DNA from: Fuerstiella sp. | GTDB taxonomy: Bacteria > Planctomycetota > Planctomycetia > Planctomycetales > Planctomycetaceae | Assembly: GCA_014238335.1 (NCBI GenBank) | Contig: JABABI010000008.1 | Span: 1 to 34,127, forward strand | Length of the DNA: 34,127 nucleotides | Direction of reading: 5' to 3' | Shown here: positions 15,549 through 23,298 of the stretch, in pieces | Layout: each line of letters starts with the position of its first letter | Numbering within the stretch: the first letter of the stretch is position 1 | The notes under the pieces: generated by a model | The model's database searches: none | The model's input: only the letters and a program-made list of their open reading frames with translations | What the model was told of the DNA's origin: nothing | Position numbers and translations under genes: made by a program

Positions 15549-17138
15549 ATGACGACCGACCCCGACTTGCAGCCACGCAATGCTCGCGTCCCCCGCCGCG
15601 ACGTGCTCAAAACGACCGCATTAGCAGCGTCGGCAGCCGCCTCTGCCATTTCAGCAGAATCGGCGCCAGCAGCCATACCATCGCGCCGGAAACAGGACGC
15701 ATCCGTCATCGAAGCAGAAAATCGGAAACCGGGCACGACCGACTGGCAACTGACACGGGTTCGTGTGAACTCCGGCCAGTATCGCACGGCGCTGATTGAA
15801 GGTTATTGCTCGCGGCAGTCTATTACTGCGGGTGACAAACTGGAGGTTTTCGTCAGCACGGATCCGGCACAATCGTTTCAGCTGGATGTTTATCGAATGG
15901 GGTACTACGGCGGCGCGGGAGGTTGCCACAAGGCGACGTTCGGGCCGCTGGAAGGAACGCCTCAGCCTGTGCCCGACATGGGACCGCGGCCAGGACGATT
16001 GCGAGAATGTCAGTGGGATGCGTCTGTTGATTTCACTATCCCGCAGGACTGGGTCAGCGGTGTTTATCTGGGCAAACTGACAACGCTGCCGGCGTCCCCG
16101 CACGAACCATATTGGCAAAGCTACGTCATCTTTATTGTGAAGGACGATCGCCAGGCAGATCTTGTCTTTCAGTGCAGTGACAACACTTGGCAGGCCTACA
16201 ATCGCTGGCCGGTCAATGAGTCGCTGTATACTCACCCGGACGGTGCCCACGCACCGGAAGTTGCCGTCAGTTTCGACCGGCCGTATGGAAAATACAACCA
16301 GATCTTTGACCACCCCCTGTCCGTAGGGTCAGGCGAGTTTCTCCTGTGGGAGTTTCCGTTAAGCTATTGGCTGGAGCAACACGGATACGACGTGACCTAT
16401 GGTTCCAACATGGACACGTGCAGTCCGGGATTCATCAATCGCGGCAAAGCGTTCATCAGCGTCGGACACGACGAATACTGGGATCAGCGACAGTTCGATG
16501 TCGTCAAGGCGGCCATGAACGGCGGAGTGAGTCTGCTGTGGCTGTGCGGCAATTCCGTGTTCATCGACTCCCCCTTTGCGGCTTCGTCCGGGGGCCAGCC
16601 CGGTCGCATTATCTCACGTGCCGGCTGTTTTGGTGAATTACGCGATGACGAACTCAGATCGTATGCAGCGCTGTTCGCCGGACTGCAGGCGACCCGACCG
16701 GATGAACGCGAGATCATGGGGGTCCGTAGTGTAGTGCCGTTTAATGGCGGTGGGGACTGGACCTGCGTTAACGAGCTTCACTGGCTGTTTGACGGAACCG
16801 GAATGAAGAACGGCGACAGCATTCCAGGACTGGTGGGCTGGGAACATCACGGAGAACCAGATCCGGCACGTCCGGATCTGGCCGTCGTCGCTGCCGGGTC
16901 CATCTGGTCAGGTGGCACTCGGGAGGGCCGCTATGAAGCGGTGACATTCAACGGTCCCAGGCAGAATATCGTCTTCAACGCGTCGACGATTTTCTGGGCA
17001 CAGGGATTGTCGTCACCTCCCGGGCACATCATCCCGTGGTCTCACTTCAGCCGTCCTCACGGCCCGGACCCCCGTGTTCAGCAGATGACAAAAAATGTCC
17101 TGACACGGGCTCTGACGCACCGAGGCGTCGCCCACTGA
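15549..17138 (+). CDS. Tat-exported N,N-dimethylformamidase beta-subunit-like protein
   Basis: 529 residues from ATG 15549, chosen because AGAGG stands just upstream and the Tat signal then reads normally: PRRDVLKTTALAASAAASA (R16-R17). The body matches the C-terminal domain family of dimethylformamidase large subunits: YRMGYYGGAGG, DLVFQCSDNTWQAYNRWP, EFPLSYWLEQHGYDVTYGSN, and SVGHDEYWDQRQF, whose Tyr belongs to the conserved iron-site region as I recall it. Dimethylformamidase hydrolyses N,N-dimethylformamide, but most relatives have unknown amide substrates. The small alpha subunit is not encoded nearby, and this protein is shorter than a full beta subunit. Export by Tat suggests a metal-loaded periplasmic enzyme. 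It stands 199 nt after the oleD-like gene and may have its own promoter. Confidence 0.85.
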   Translation: MTTDPDLQPRNARVPRRDVLKTTALAASAAASAISAESAPAAIPSRRKQDASVIEAENRKPGTTDWQLTRVRVNSGQYRTALIEGYCSRQSITAGDKLEVFVSTDPAQSFQLDVYRMGYYGGAGGCHKATFGPLEGTPQPVPDMGPRPGRLRECQWDASVDFTIPQDWVSGVYLGKLTTLPASPHEPYWQSYVIFIVKDDRQADLVFQCSDNTWQAYNRWPVNESLYTHPDGAHAPEVAVSFDRPYGKYNQIFDHPLSVGSGEFLLWEFPLSYWLEQHGYDVTYGSNMDTCSPGFINRGKAFISVGHDEYWDQRQFDVVKAAMNGGVSLLWLCGNSVFIDSPFAASSGGQPGRIISRAGCFGELRDDELRSYAALFAGLQATRPDEREIMGVRSVVPFNGGGDWTCVNELHWLFDGTGMKNGDSIPGLVGWEHHGEPDPARPDLAVVAAGSIWSGGTREGRYEAVTFNGPRQNIVFNASTIFWAQGLSSPPGHIIPWSHFSRPHGPDPRVQQMTKNVLTRALTHRGVAH

Positions 17139-17266
17139 ACAATGCAGGTGTTGATTACGCCGTTCATTGTGGTGAGCTGAATTGGCGATAGAATCACGTC
17201 ACTTCTGTGCTGGATTATGTTCTGCCAGGCACAATGTTTCTGAAGCCCCATCGTCAGGTCCGCCAC

Positions 17267-18304
17267 GTGAAAGCTCTTCTTCTTTCTGAGTACAAGAAAC
17301 TTGAACTTACTGACATCCCGAAACCGGAGATCGGTCCGGAGGACATTCTGGTTCAGGTACAGGCCTGTGGAATCTGTGGCAGTGATATACACGGCTGGGA
17401 TGGAAGCAGCGGACGCCGAGTTCCCCCGCTGGTGATGGGACATGAAGCCGCCGGAGTGGTGTCAGCTGTCGGAAAGGATGTGCAGGGGTTTGTCGAAGGA
17501 AACCGAATTACCTTTGATTCCACTGTCTGGTGCGGCAAGTGCAACTTCTGCCTAAGTGGTCGGCCAAACTTATGTGATAATCGCATGGTGCTGGGAGTCA
17601 GCTGCGATGACTATCGCCGATATGGCTGCTTTGCGGAATACGTCAGCGTGCCCGCTCGTATTTGTTGCCAGCTGCCGGATTCTCTGCCGTTCGAGCACGC
17701 TGCATTGATTGAAGCCGTTTCAGTGGCCGTCCATGCCGCCAATCGTACTCCCGTGTCTTTGGGAGACACCGCCGTCGTCGTCGGCAGCGGAATGATTGGC
17801 TTGCTGGTCATTCAGGCAATTAAGCAAAAAGGCTGCAGCCGTGTAATCGCGACCGACCTGAATGCACAGCGTCTTAAGGCCGCGCGAAGGCTGGGCGCCG
17901 ATGTGACCATCAACGTGTCTGAGGAAGACGCCGCAGCCCGTGTTGCAGAACTCACCAACGGTCGAGGCGCCGATGTGGCGCTGGAAGTTGTTGGGGCCAC
18001 CGCAACGATCAATTCGGCCATCGACTGTACACGCAAAGGCGGGTCGATCACCATCGTCGGGAACCTTGCCCCCACAATCGAACTACCGCTGCAGTCCGTC
18101 GTTACCAGGGAACTGAATGTTTTTGGCACCTGTGCGTCAGCCGGTGAATACCCAGCCTGCGTCGACCTTTTGGCCGCGGGAATGATTCAGGTAGAGGACA
18201 TGATTACTGCCAAAGCGCCGTTGGAACAGGGGCCCGACTGGTTCAGCCGATTATACGACGGTGAACCAGACGCCATGAAGGTGATTCTGTGCCCTTCGAT
18301 GTAA
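17267..18304 (+). CDS. Zinc-dependent medium-chain dehydrogenase
   Basis: 345 residues from GTG 17267. Residues Cys37, His59 and Glu60 (ACGICGSDIHG, VMGHEAAG) are the catalytic zinc ligands; Cys89, Cys92, Cys95 and Cys103 (WCGKCNFCLSGRPNLC) bind structural zinc. The NAD-binding stretch is VVVGSGMIGLL. The family includes sorbitol, galactitol-phosphate, threonine and other polyol dehydrogenases; the exact substrate cannot be read. The longer frame from 17207 adds residues that do not fit the family N-terminus, whereas MKALLLSEYKKLELTD fits well; ATG 17234 is an intermediate option. No adjacent sugar kinase or transporter supports a catabolic role. It is cytoplasmic, as no signal is seen. Confidence 0.9.
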   Translation: MKALLLSEYKKLELTDIPKPEIGPEDILVQVQACGICGSDIHGWDGSSGRRVPPLVMGHEAAGVVSAVGKDVQGFVEGNRITFDSTVWCGKCNFCLSGRPNLCDNRMVLGVSCDDYRRYGCFAEYVSVPARICCQLPDSLPFEHAALIEAVSVAVHAANRTPVSLGDTAVVVGSGMIGLLVIQAIKQKGCSRVIATDLNAQRLKAARRLGADVTINVSEEDAAARVAELTNGRGADVALEVVGATATINSAIDCTRKGGSITIVGNLAPTIELPLQSVVTRELNVFGTCASAGEYPACVDLLAAGMIQVEDMITAKAPLEQGPDWFSRLYDGEPDAMKVILCPSM

Positions 18305-18632
18305 GTTCCGACTCATGACGCCGCCGGGGGAGGAGTGGGGGTGGGTATACCCGTCACACTAAGCGTCGGTGCTGGACTTCCCTACCACCACTCAAGCCTG
18401 CGCCGAAAATCCGTTCGTTTTGTAGGGAGATGTACGGATATTCCGGTTAGAATTCCCTTCAACTTCACGTATCATGACACGTCAGTTGCAACTTCATTTG
18501 CCCAACGTCGATTGTAATATACGTTACAGTATTCTTTTCTGTTTCACCCCCGCACGCAGCGGAAGAACTCCCCATCAGCGTGCAAACCAACAGCCTCATC
18601 AGATTTACATCACAGAATTGAGACACTTGGCG
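18305..18632. other. Intergenic region before the HDOD gene
   Basis: No convincing gene. An open frame continues upstream of the HDOD start to 18474, but its residues do not look like protein. The region begins G-rich (18323-18345), includes the palindrome GGGTATACCC (18343-18352) and a 16-nt near-dyad (18467-18482), and should hold the promoter of the HDOD gene. An AT-rich patch with TAATATAC at about 18515 could be a -10 region, but I find no well-spaced -35. Confidence 0.5.
18467..18482. promoter_or_regulatory. 16-nt near-palindrome, possible operator
   Basis: ACGTATCATGACACGT is symmetric except for one base pair. It lies about 150 nt before the HDOD start. Its length and symmetry are those of a dimeric regulator site; no regulator gene is adjacent. 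Confidence 0.3.
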
Positions 18633-19493
18633 ATGAACGTTCATCAACAACCGGTTAGTGCTGCAGAATTAGCGAAATCAGCCCGGTCACACCCTCCACT
18701 TCCACGAACGACGTCACAGATCATTTTAATTCTTGGCGATCCGCTCTTTGACGTGCAGGATCTGATCAAGGTCATTACTCTTGATCCAACACTGACTGCG
18801 AACCTGTTGCGAGCAGCGAACTCAGCCAGTTATTGCACAGCCCGCCCCGCCGCATCTGTCGGTGACGCTGTGGTTCGACTGGGAACAGGGACGATCATGG
18901 CCTATGCGCTGAGCGTGAGCGCCCGGCCCCAGCCAGAAGTCGACCTCTCACCGTTTGGATTAACAACTGAAGAATACTGGCGACACTGCATTGCCAGCGT
19001 CGCCGCAGCGGAAGAACTGAAGTCGCGGGGGCTGGCAAGATTCGGATCAGGGTTCAGTGCGGCGGCGTTGCTTCATGACATTGGCAAGCTCCTTCTTGCC
19101 CAGCATTTGACGCCCGAACACCTGGGGCAATTCACGGCCTTTTGCGGCAACCATCCCGGGCACAGAACGATCGATGTGGAAAACGCATTTCTTGGAGTAA
19201 ACCACGCCATAGCTGGTGCTCTGGTGGCAGAAAACTGGAACCTGCCGAAAGATATTGTGGAGGCCATCAGAAACCATCACGATGCGTCAAAATGGAACGC
19301 GCACATGTGCAACGGCGTCATTCTCGCAAACCAGATCGCAATTGATAACGCTGGTTACTCGGATTTCGCATTCCGTGACTCCGAGATCGTTGCCGACGCC
19401 ATGCTGGCTCTGTCTGTGGAAGACGAAACCTATCAAGCGGTCGCAACGGCCAGCAACGAACGCCTCGACACCCTGCTCGAATTATTCAGCTGA
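18633..19493 (+). CDS. HDOD-domain signalling protein
   Basis: 286 residues from ATG 18633 (MNVHQQPVSAAELAKSA). The HDOD domain spans about residues 20-225: LPRTTSQIILILGDP, DPTLTANLLRAANSASY, the helix around AALLHDIGKLLLAQH (His148, Asp149) and VAENWNLPKDIVEAIRNHHD. HDOD proteins are regulators linked to motility, chemotaxis and cyclic-di-GMP circuits; many lack hydrolase activity. This copy keeps the HD pair and the later His-His-Asp, so residual phosphohydrolase activity cannot be excluded. No receiver, GGDEF or EAL domain is attached. Its stop overlaps the end of the convergent glycosyltransferase gene by 8 nt. Confidence 0.9.
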   Translation: MNVHQQPVSAAELAKSARSHPPLPRTTSQIILILGDPLFDVQDLIKVITLDPTLTANLLRAANSASYCTARPAASVGDAVVRLGTGTIMAYALSVSARPQPEVDLSPFGLTTEEYWRHCIASVAAAEELKSRGLARFGSGFSAAALLHDIGKLLLAQHLTPEHLGQFTAFCGNHPGHRTIDVENAFLGVNHAIAGALVAENWNLPKDIVEAIRNHHDASKWNAHMCNGVILANQIAIDNAGYSDFAFRDSEIVADAMLALSVEDETYQAVATASNERLDTLLELFS

Positions 19494-20244
19494 TACCGTG
19501 TGAGCGGCAATCGGACTGCGGCACCTTCACAGGATATCCAGTAAGACGCTGCAGGCCCAGGCGAAAGATCACCCACAGCGCTGCCGCGACTTCCTTCCAG
19601 TTGATCTTCGTGACGCCGAATCGGCGGTCTTCGAACACGATCGGCGTTTCGCCAAAAGTGCAGCCGACCTGCCGGCAACGGAACAGGACCTCCTCGAGAA
19701 ATGCATAGCCCTGTGCCATCGTGCAGTCCCAGTCAACTTCGCTCAGTTTGCCGACGTCATAACAGCGATAGCTACCACTATTGTCACGAGTCTGAAGTCC
19801 CAGAAACAGGCGGGCGTACATATTGATACACCGGCTCATGATGTGACGTCTCAAATTCCAGCCCACCACACCACCGCCGGCAACGTAGCGTGATCCGATA
19901 GCCACGTCACAGGTTTTGGCCGTTGTCAACAGATCGGGTATGTACACCGGGCGATGACTGAAATCGGCATCAAGATTCAGCAGCTGTTCATAGTCGTTTT
20001 CGATGGCATGTCGAAAGCCTGCGAGTGAAGCTGCTCCGAGGCCCAACTTCGCGGGACGGTGCAGCAGGCTGACCTGTGTGTCCGTCGCCGCGATCTCCTT
20101 AACGGCCTCGCCGGTGCCATCCGGCGAATTGTCGTCAATGACCAGAATATCAGCATGTGGCGCGACGGAACGGAGTTCGGGTACCAGCAAACGGATGTTC
20201 TCCAGTTCGTTGTACGTACAGACGGTAATTAAAAGTCGTTTCAT
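19486..20244 (-). CDS. Dolichol/polyprenol-phosphate mannosyltransferase-like GT2
   Basis: 252 residues from ATG 20244 (MKRLLITVCTYNELENI). GT-A fold of family GT2: VIDDNSPDGTG (Asp37, Asp38) for nucleotide binding and LNLDADFSHRP, whose D92-A-D94 is the metal-binding motif. It has the length of the single-domain DPM1 type, with no C-terminal membrane helices or GtrA domain. The predicted reaction is transfer of mannose or glucose from GDP- or UDP-sugar to polyprenyl phosphate on the cytoplasmic face of the membrane, supplying glycan or protein glycosylation. The longer frame to 20280 lacks family similarity. It is followed by no further gene on its strand; it overlaps the convergent HDOD gene tail. 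Confidence 0.9.
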   Translation of the reverse strand: MKRLLITVCTYNELENIRLLVPELRSVAPHADILVIDDNSPDGTGEAVKEIAATDTQVSLLHRPAKLGLGAASLAGFRHAIENDYEQLLNLDADFSHRPVYIPDLLTTAKTCDVAIGSRYVAGGGVVGWNLRRHIMSRCINMYARLFLGLQTRDNSGSYRCYDVGKLSEVDWDCTMAQGYAFLEEVLFRCRQVGCTFGETPIVFEDRRFGVTKINWKEVAAALWVIFRLGLQRLTGYPVKVPQSDCRSHGIS

Positions 20245-20318
20245 AGATCGAACCAGAAGCCGCCGAGTCAGACTGGGCACTGACAGACGGCGGCAGGGAC
20301 ATCACGCAAACTCAATCT

Positions 20319-21521
20319 CTACAGGAGGCCGTATTCTTCAAGTTTCTGCTGCAGCCGCAACGGTGGTATCGACAACTGCCGGCAAAAGGCCTGCATCTGC
20401 TCACGGCTGCCGACTGTCGTAGCGGTGTCACCACTGATGCGTCTGATGGCACGAATGAGAAGATTCTTGGCCGTATGTTCCATGTCGATGAATTCCATGA
20501 CCCGGGTCTCGTATCCGGCACATTCCAGCAGGTTCGCTCGTATCGCGTCAGTTGCCAGCGACGAAAACTTCTCATGCAGAATTCCGTGATCCGAAAACAA
20601 AGGCAGGCCGTCTTTCGGCAAATGCGAAGACAATTCGTGCTGGCAGCAAGGCACCGCCAGAATCACATCTGTCCCCCAGGCGATGGCGGCCGACAGAGCG
20701 TCATCAGTTGCGGTGTCGCATGCATGCAGTGAGATCGCCAGATGAACCTGCCCGACAGGCTTAAAATCGGCAATATCGCCAACGCAGAATTGAATGTCGT
20801 CGAGGCCCAGATCGCGTACCACGGTATTGCATGTATCCACCACGTCTCGGCGGCGATCAAGTCCGGTAATCCTGACGTCGCGGCCTGCTACATGCCGGAA
20901 GAAATGGTGAGTGGCGAACGTAAGATAACTTTTGCCGCACCCAAAATCCACAATGTCTATTGCTCCGTCGCGGGGAAGGTGGTCCGCAACATCGCGGATG
21001 AATTCAACGTAGCGATTGATCTGCCTGAATTTCGCGTAATGCTTTGCCCGCACGCGACCGTCTGCCGACATAATGCCCGTTGCGACCAGGAATGGACAAG
21101 CCTCGCCGTCCGGAATCAGATACTGGCGATTCCGATTGTGACTGGTGTCTGATTCTGACGGAGTGCCGGTCGTTTCCCGCTTCGTCAACGTGCATTTGCC
21201 CTTCCTGCTGTGACGAGCTGTCCATTCTGCAGCGGACGTCCCAAAGTGCACGTCACGAAACATGAGACCGGAAAACCGGTGCATCAGGGCAACACCTTCT
21301 TTCGCATCAATGTTTTCGTGGCATTCCTGCGCACCGATCCGGCGCGTCACCTGAAGCTGCACGCGCCCTTTCACTGACACCGGGCGAACGTCAATTCGAC
21401 TCGGACCGTCGGAACATTTTTCCACAGGTTTGCTGAAGACTGCCTTGCGAAACGAACCGTCACGTACACTTTCGCTGATCAGAAGATATAGTTTTTCTGT
21501 GGCAGAACTCATGTTTCGCAT
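20319..21521 (-). CDS. SAM-dependent methyltransferase (Methyltransf_32-like)
   Basis: 400 residues; a start at ATG 21512 (MSSATEKLY) is equally likely. The C-terminal ~230 residues form a class I methyltransferase: VDFGCGKSYLTFATHHFF is the SAM-binding motif I, ITGLDRR the acidic loop, and LAISLHACDTATDDAL and ILAVPCCQHEL follow. The stretch SHNRNRQYLIPDGEACPFL and the KFRQINRYVEFI helix before motif I are typical of the PF13679 group, whose members include proteins related to human GSTCD and METTL25; methyl acceptors are mostly unknown, with RNA a common suggestion. The first ~130 residues form the usual less conserved N-terminal domain. It is divergent from the coiled-coil/DTW pair and 74 nt before the glycosyltransferase. 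Confidence 0.85.
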   Translation of the reverse strand: MRNMSSATEKLYLLISESVRDGSFRKAVFSKPVEKCSDGPSRIDVRPVSVKGRVQLQVTRRIGAQECHENIDAKEGVALMHRFSGLMFRDVHFGTSAAEWTARHSRKGKCTLTKRETTGTPSESDTSHNRNRQYLIPDGEACPFLVATGIMSADGRVRAKHYAKFRQINRYVEFIRDVADHLPRDGAIDIVDFGCGKSYLTFATHHFFRHVAGRDVRITGLDRRRDVVDTCNTVVRDLGLDDIQFCVGDIADFKPVGQVHLAISLHACDTATDDALSAAIAWGTDVILAVPCCQHELSSHLPKDGLPLFSDHGILHEKFSSLATDAIRANLLECAGYETRVMEFIDMEHTAKNLLIRAIRRISGDTATTVGSREQMQAFCRQLSIPPLRLQQKLEEYGLL

Positions 21522-21606
21522 TCCGGGACGCAGTGACTACACTTCCAAACTGTGTACCGCGTCAATTGTCCACAACATGTCCTCTCACGGAGCAGATTGC
21601 ACTCGA

Positions 21607-21783
21607 ATGGCCCTGAATAAGAAACAAAAGAAACAGATTGAGGCATTGAAAAACAAGATTCAAAAGGATCTGCAGTTGCTGTCTGCAGCCAAAGATCAGC
21701 CGGATGATCCCGCAGATGTTCCTCGTCTGGAGAAAAAAATCGCCGACATACAGGCAGAAATCGAGAAGATCAAGAACAGCTGA
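21607..21783 (+). CDS. 58-residue coiled-coil protein
   Basis: The product MALNKKQKKQIEALKNKIQK onward is almost wholly Lys/Glu/Gln-rich with heptad Leu/Ile, broken once by QPDDPADVP and ending AEIEKIKNS: two short antiparallel helices are likely. I recall similar small proteins in other planctomycetes but no function. The frame is open upstream to 21430, yet that part is not protein-like and overlaps the start of the divergent methyltransferase gene; ATG 21577 is an alternative start. Its stop is 3 nt before the start of the DTW/Tsr3-type gene, so they are co-transcribed, which hints at an RNA- or ribosome-related role. Confidence 0.7.
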   Translation: MALNKKQKKQIEALKNKIQKDLQLLSAAKDQPDDPADVPRLEKKIADIQAEIEKIKNS

Positions 21784-21786
21784 GAC

Positions 21787-22308
21787 ATGGCAGATTCAAC
21801 CGCACAGGACGCGAAGCCGGGCGGACAAACTCCGGCCATCGATCAGGCATCTCCACGATTTTCGCCAACAGTCATCATCGTCCATCCGCGAGAAAAACGC
21901 AGCAAGTGCTCCGTCGAAGCGCTGCGAGGCCGGGATAATTTTTCTTTTTATACATTCCCTAACAATGTGACGGTGCCGTTGGACACGTATGTACGTCTGG
22001 GGATGGATGGTGAAGAACTGAGTGAAGCCGATGCCGCAGCAGGATTGCTGGTTCTGGATGGAACATGGAAACTGGCGAAGAAGATGGAACCATTCTACCA
22101 GGACGTTCCAATTCGAACTTTGCCCAACACCCGGACGGCCTACCCCCGCACTTCGAAAATATTTGACGATCCGGTCGGCGGGCTGGCCACGGTTGAAGCG
22201 GTGTACACAGCTTTGCGAATCATGAAACGTCCGCTGGAAGGTTTGCTGGATCACTATCACTGGAAGGACAGTTTCCTGAAGCTGAACGGCTGGGACGGGG
22301 AATCATGA
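21787..22308 (+). CDS. DTW/Tsr3-superfamily predicted aminocarboxypropyltransferase
   Basis: 173 residues. The motif [13 protein letters not shown] contains D91-G-T93-W94, the DxTW signature of DTW proteins, which use S-adenosylmethionine to transfer a 3-amino-3-carboxypropyl group to tRNA (TapT) or, in the related Tsr3, to small-subunit rRNA. The C-terminal part ([20 protein letters not shown], then [12 protein letters not shown]) is nearer the Tsr3 pattern in which a basic/aromatic segment follows. The first 25 residues are disordered-looking. The N-terminal domain [19 protein letters not shown] is conserved in planctomycete relatives as I remember them. Substrate, rRNA or tRNA, is not decided by sequence. 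The gene pairs with a small basic coiled-coil protein 3 nt upstream. Confidence 0.8.
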   Translation: MADSTAQDAKPGGQTPAIDQASPRFSPTVIIVHPREKRSKCSVEALRGRDNFSFYTFPNNVTVPLDTYVRLGMDGEELSEADAAAGLLVLDGTWKLAKKMEPFYQDVPIRTLPNTRTAYPRTSKIFDDPVGGLATVEAVYTALRIMKRPLEGLLDHYHWKDSFLKLNGWDGES

Positions 22309-22353
22309 TGAACCCCGTGGAGTACAACTCACCTGGCTCGGCCCGCATGCTCT

Positions 22354-23283
22354 TTACTGGACAAGGCCCTTCGTGAGTTCCATAAACGCGGTTTCCAGAT
22401 TAACTTCTTCCTCACGAAACAGTTTCAGGGCAAAGCCGGTATTGACGAGCTGCGATGGAATATCGCTGTAATCTTCAATCAACTCCTTAAGGGTCACTTC
22501 GATCATCTGATCTTCGGTCACGCTGATTTTTTCGACCGAGTCGCACTGTTCCAGTAGTTTTGCGGCATCCTCCGTGCGGTCCTTCACGCGAATGTTCAGC
22601 ACGATTCGCTGCCGAGCCTGCTTCATGACCTCGGCGACGTTGCCGTCGATGATCAGGTTACCTTTCTCGATCATGCCCACGCGGGTACAGACATCGGCCA
22701 GCTCAGGAAGAATGTGGCTGGACACAATGACAGTCTTCTGCATTTCCCCAAGTCGCTTCAGCAGTGTGCGAATCTCAATACGAGCGCGTGGGTCGAGACC
22801 GCTGGCGGGTTCGTCCAGCAGCAGTACCTGAGGGTCGTGCAGCAGCGTACGGGCCAGGCCAATTCGCTGAGTCTGCCCGCGAGACAGTTCGTTCACCATC
22901 GCGTCGCGTTTAAACGACATGTCCACGAGTTCGAGTTTCTCTTCGCAGATCCTGCGTCGGGATGACGAGGCAATTCGGTACGCCGCGCAGAAGAATTCAA
23001 GGTACTCAATGACAGTCATGTCATCGTAGACACCAAAGAAGTCGGGCATAAAACCAACCAGGCGACGAATATCTTCCTGATTCGTATAGATCGACTGCCC
23101 GCACACGTAAGCTTCGCCGTGATCCGGATTCAGCAGCGTAGCGATCATGCGCATCGTTGTTGTCTTGCCGGACCCATTGGGACCGATAAAGCCAAACACA
23201 TCACCTGCGCCAAGCTTCAGAGTGATGTTGTTGACAGCGACAAGGTTTCCATATCGCTTTGTCAGGTTGCGAGTTTCAATCAC
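22354..23283 (-). CDS. ABC transporter ATPase (GldA/CcmA-like)
   Basis: 309 residues. Walker A GPNGSGKT (34-41), signature LSRGQTQRIGLA, Walker B VLLLDEPASGLDPRAR and switch-region VIVSSHILPEL are complete; a ~90-residue C-terminal domain follows, as in ABC-2 exporters and GldA-type systems. The signature has Arg where Gly is usual (LSGGQ), which occurs in this subfamily. The gene starts 15 nt after the stop of the large membrane-anchored protein upstream, so they form one unit. An ABC-2 permease would be expected next to them, but the downstream neighbour is convergent and the upstream one is a hydrolase, so the permease is either encoded elsewhere or not needed. Confidence 0.9.
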   Translation of the reverse strand: MIETRNLTKRYGNLVAVNNITLKLGAGDVFGFIGPNGSGKTTTMRMIATLLNPDHGEAYVCGQSIYTNQEDIRRLVGFMPDFFGVYDDMTVIEYLEFFCAAYRIASSSRRRICEEKLELVDMSFKRDAMVNELSRGQTQRIGLARTLLHDPQVLLLDEPASGLDPRARIEIRTLLKRLGEMQKTVIVSSHILPELADVCTRVGMIEKGNLIIDGNVAEVMKQARQRIVLNIRVKDRTEDAAKLLEQCDSVEKISVTEDQMIEVTLKELIEDYSDIPSQLVNTGFALKLFREEEVNLETAFMELTKGLVQ

Positions 23284-23298
23284 AAGTGCATGTTCCTC

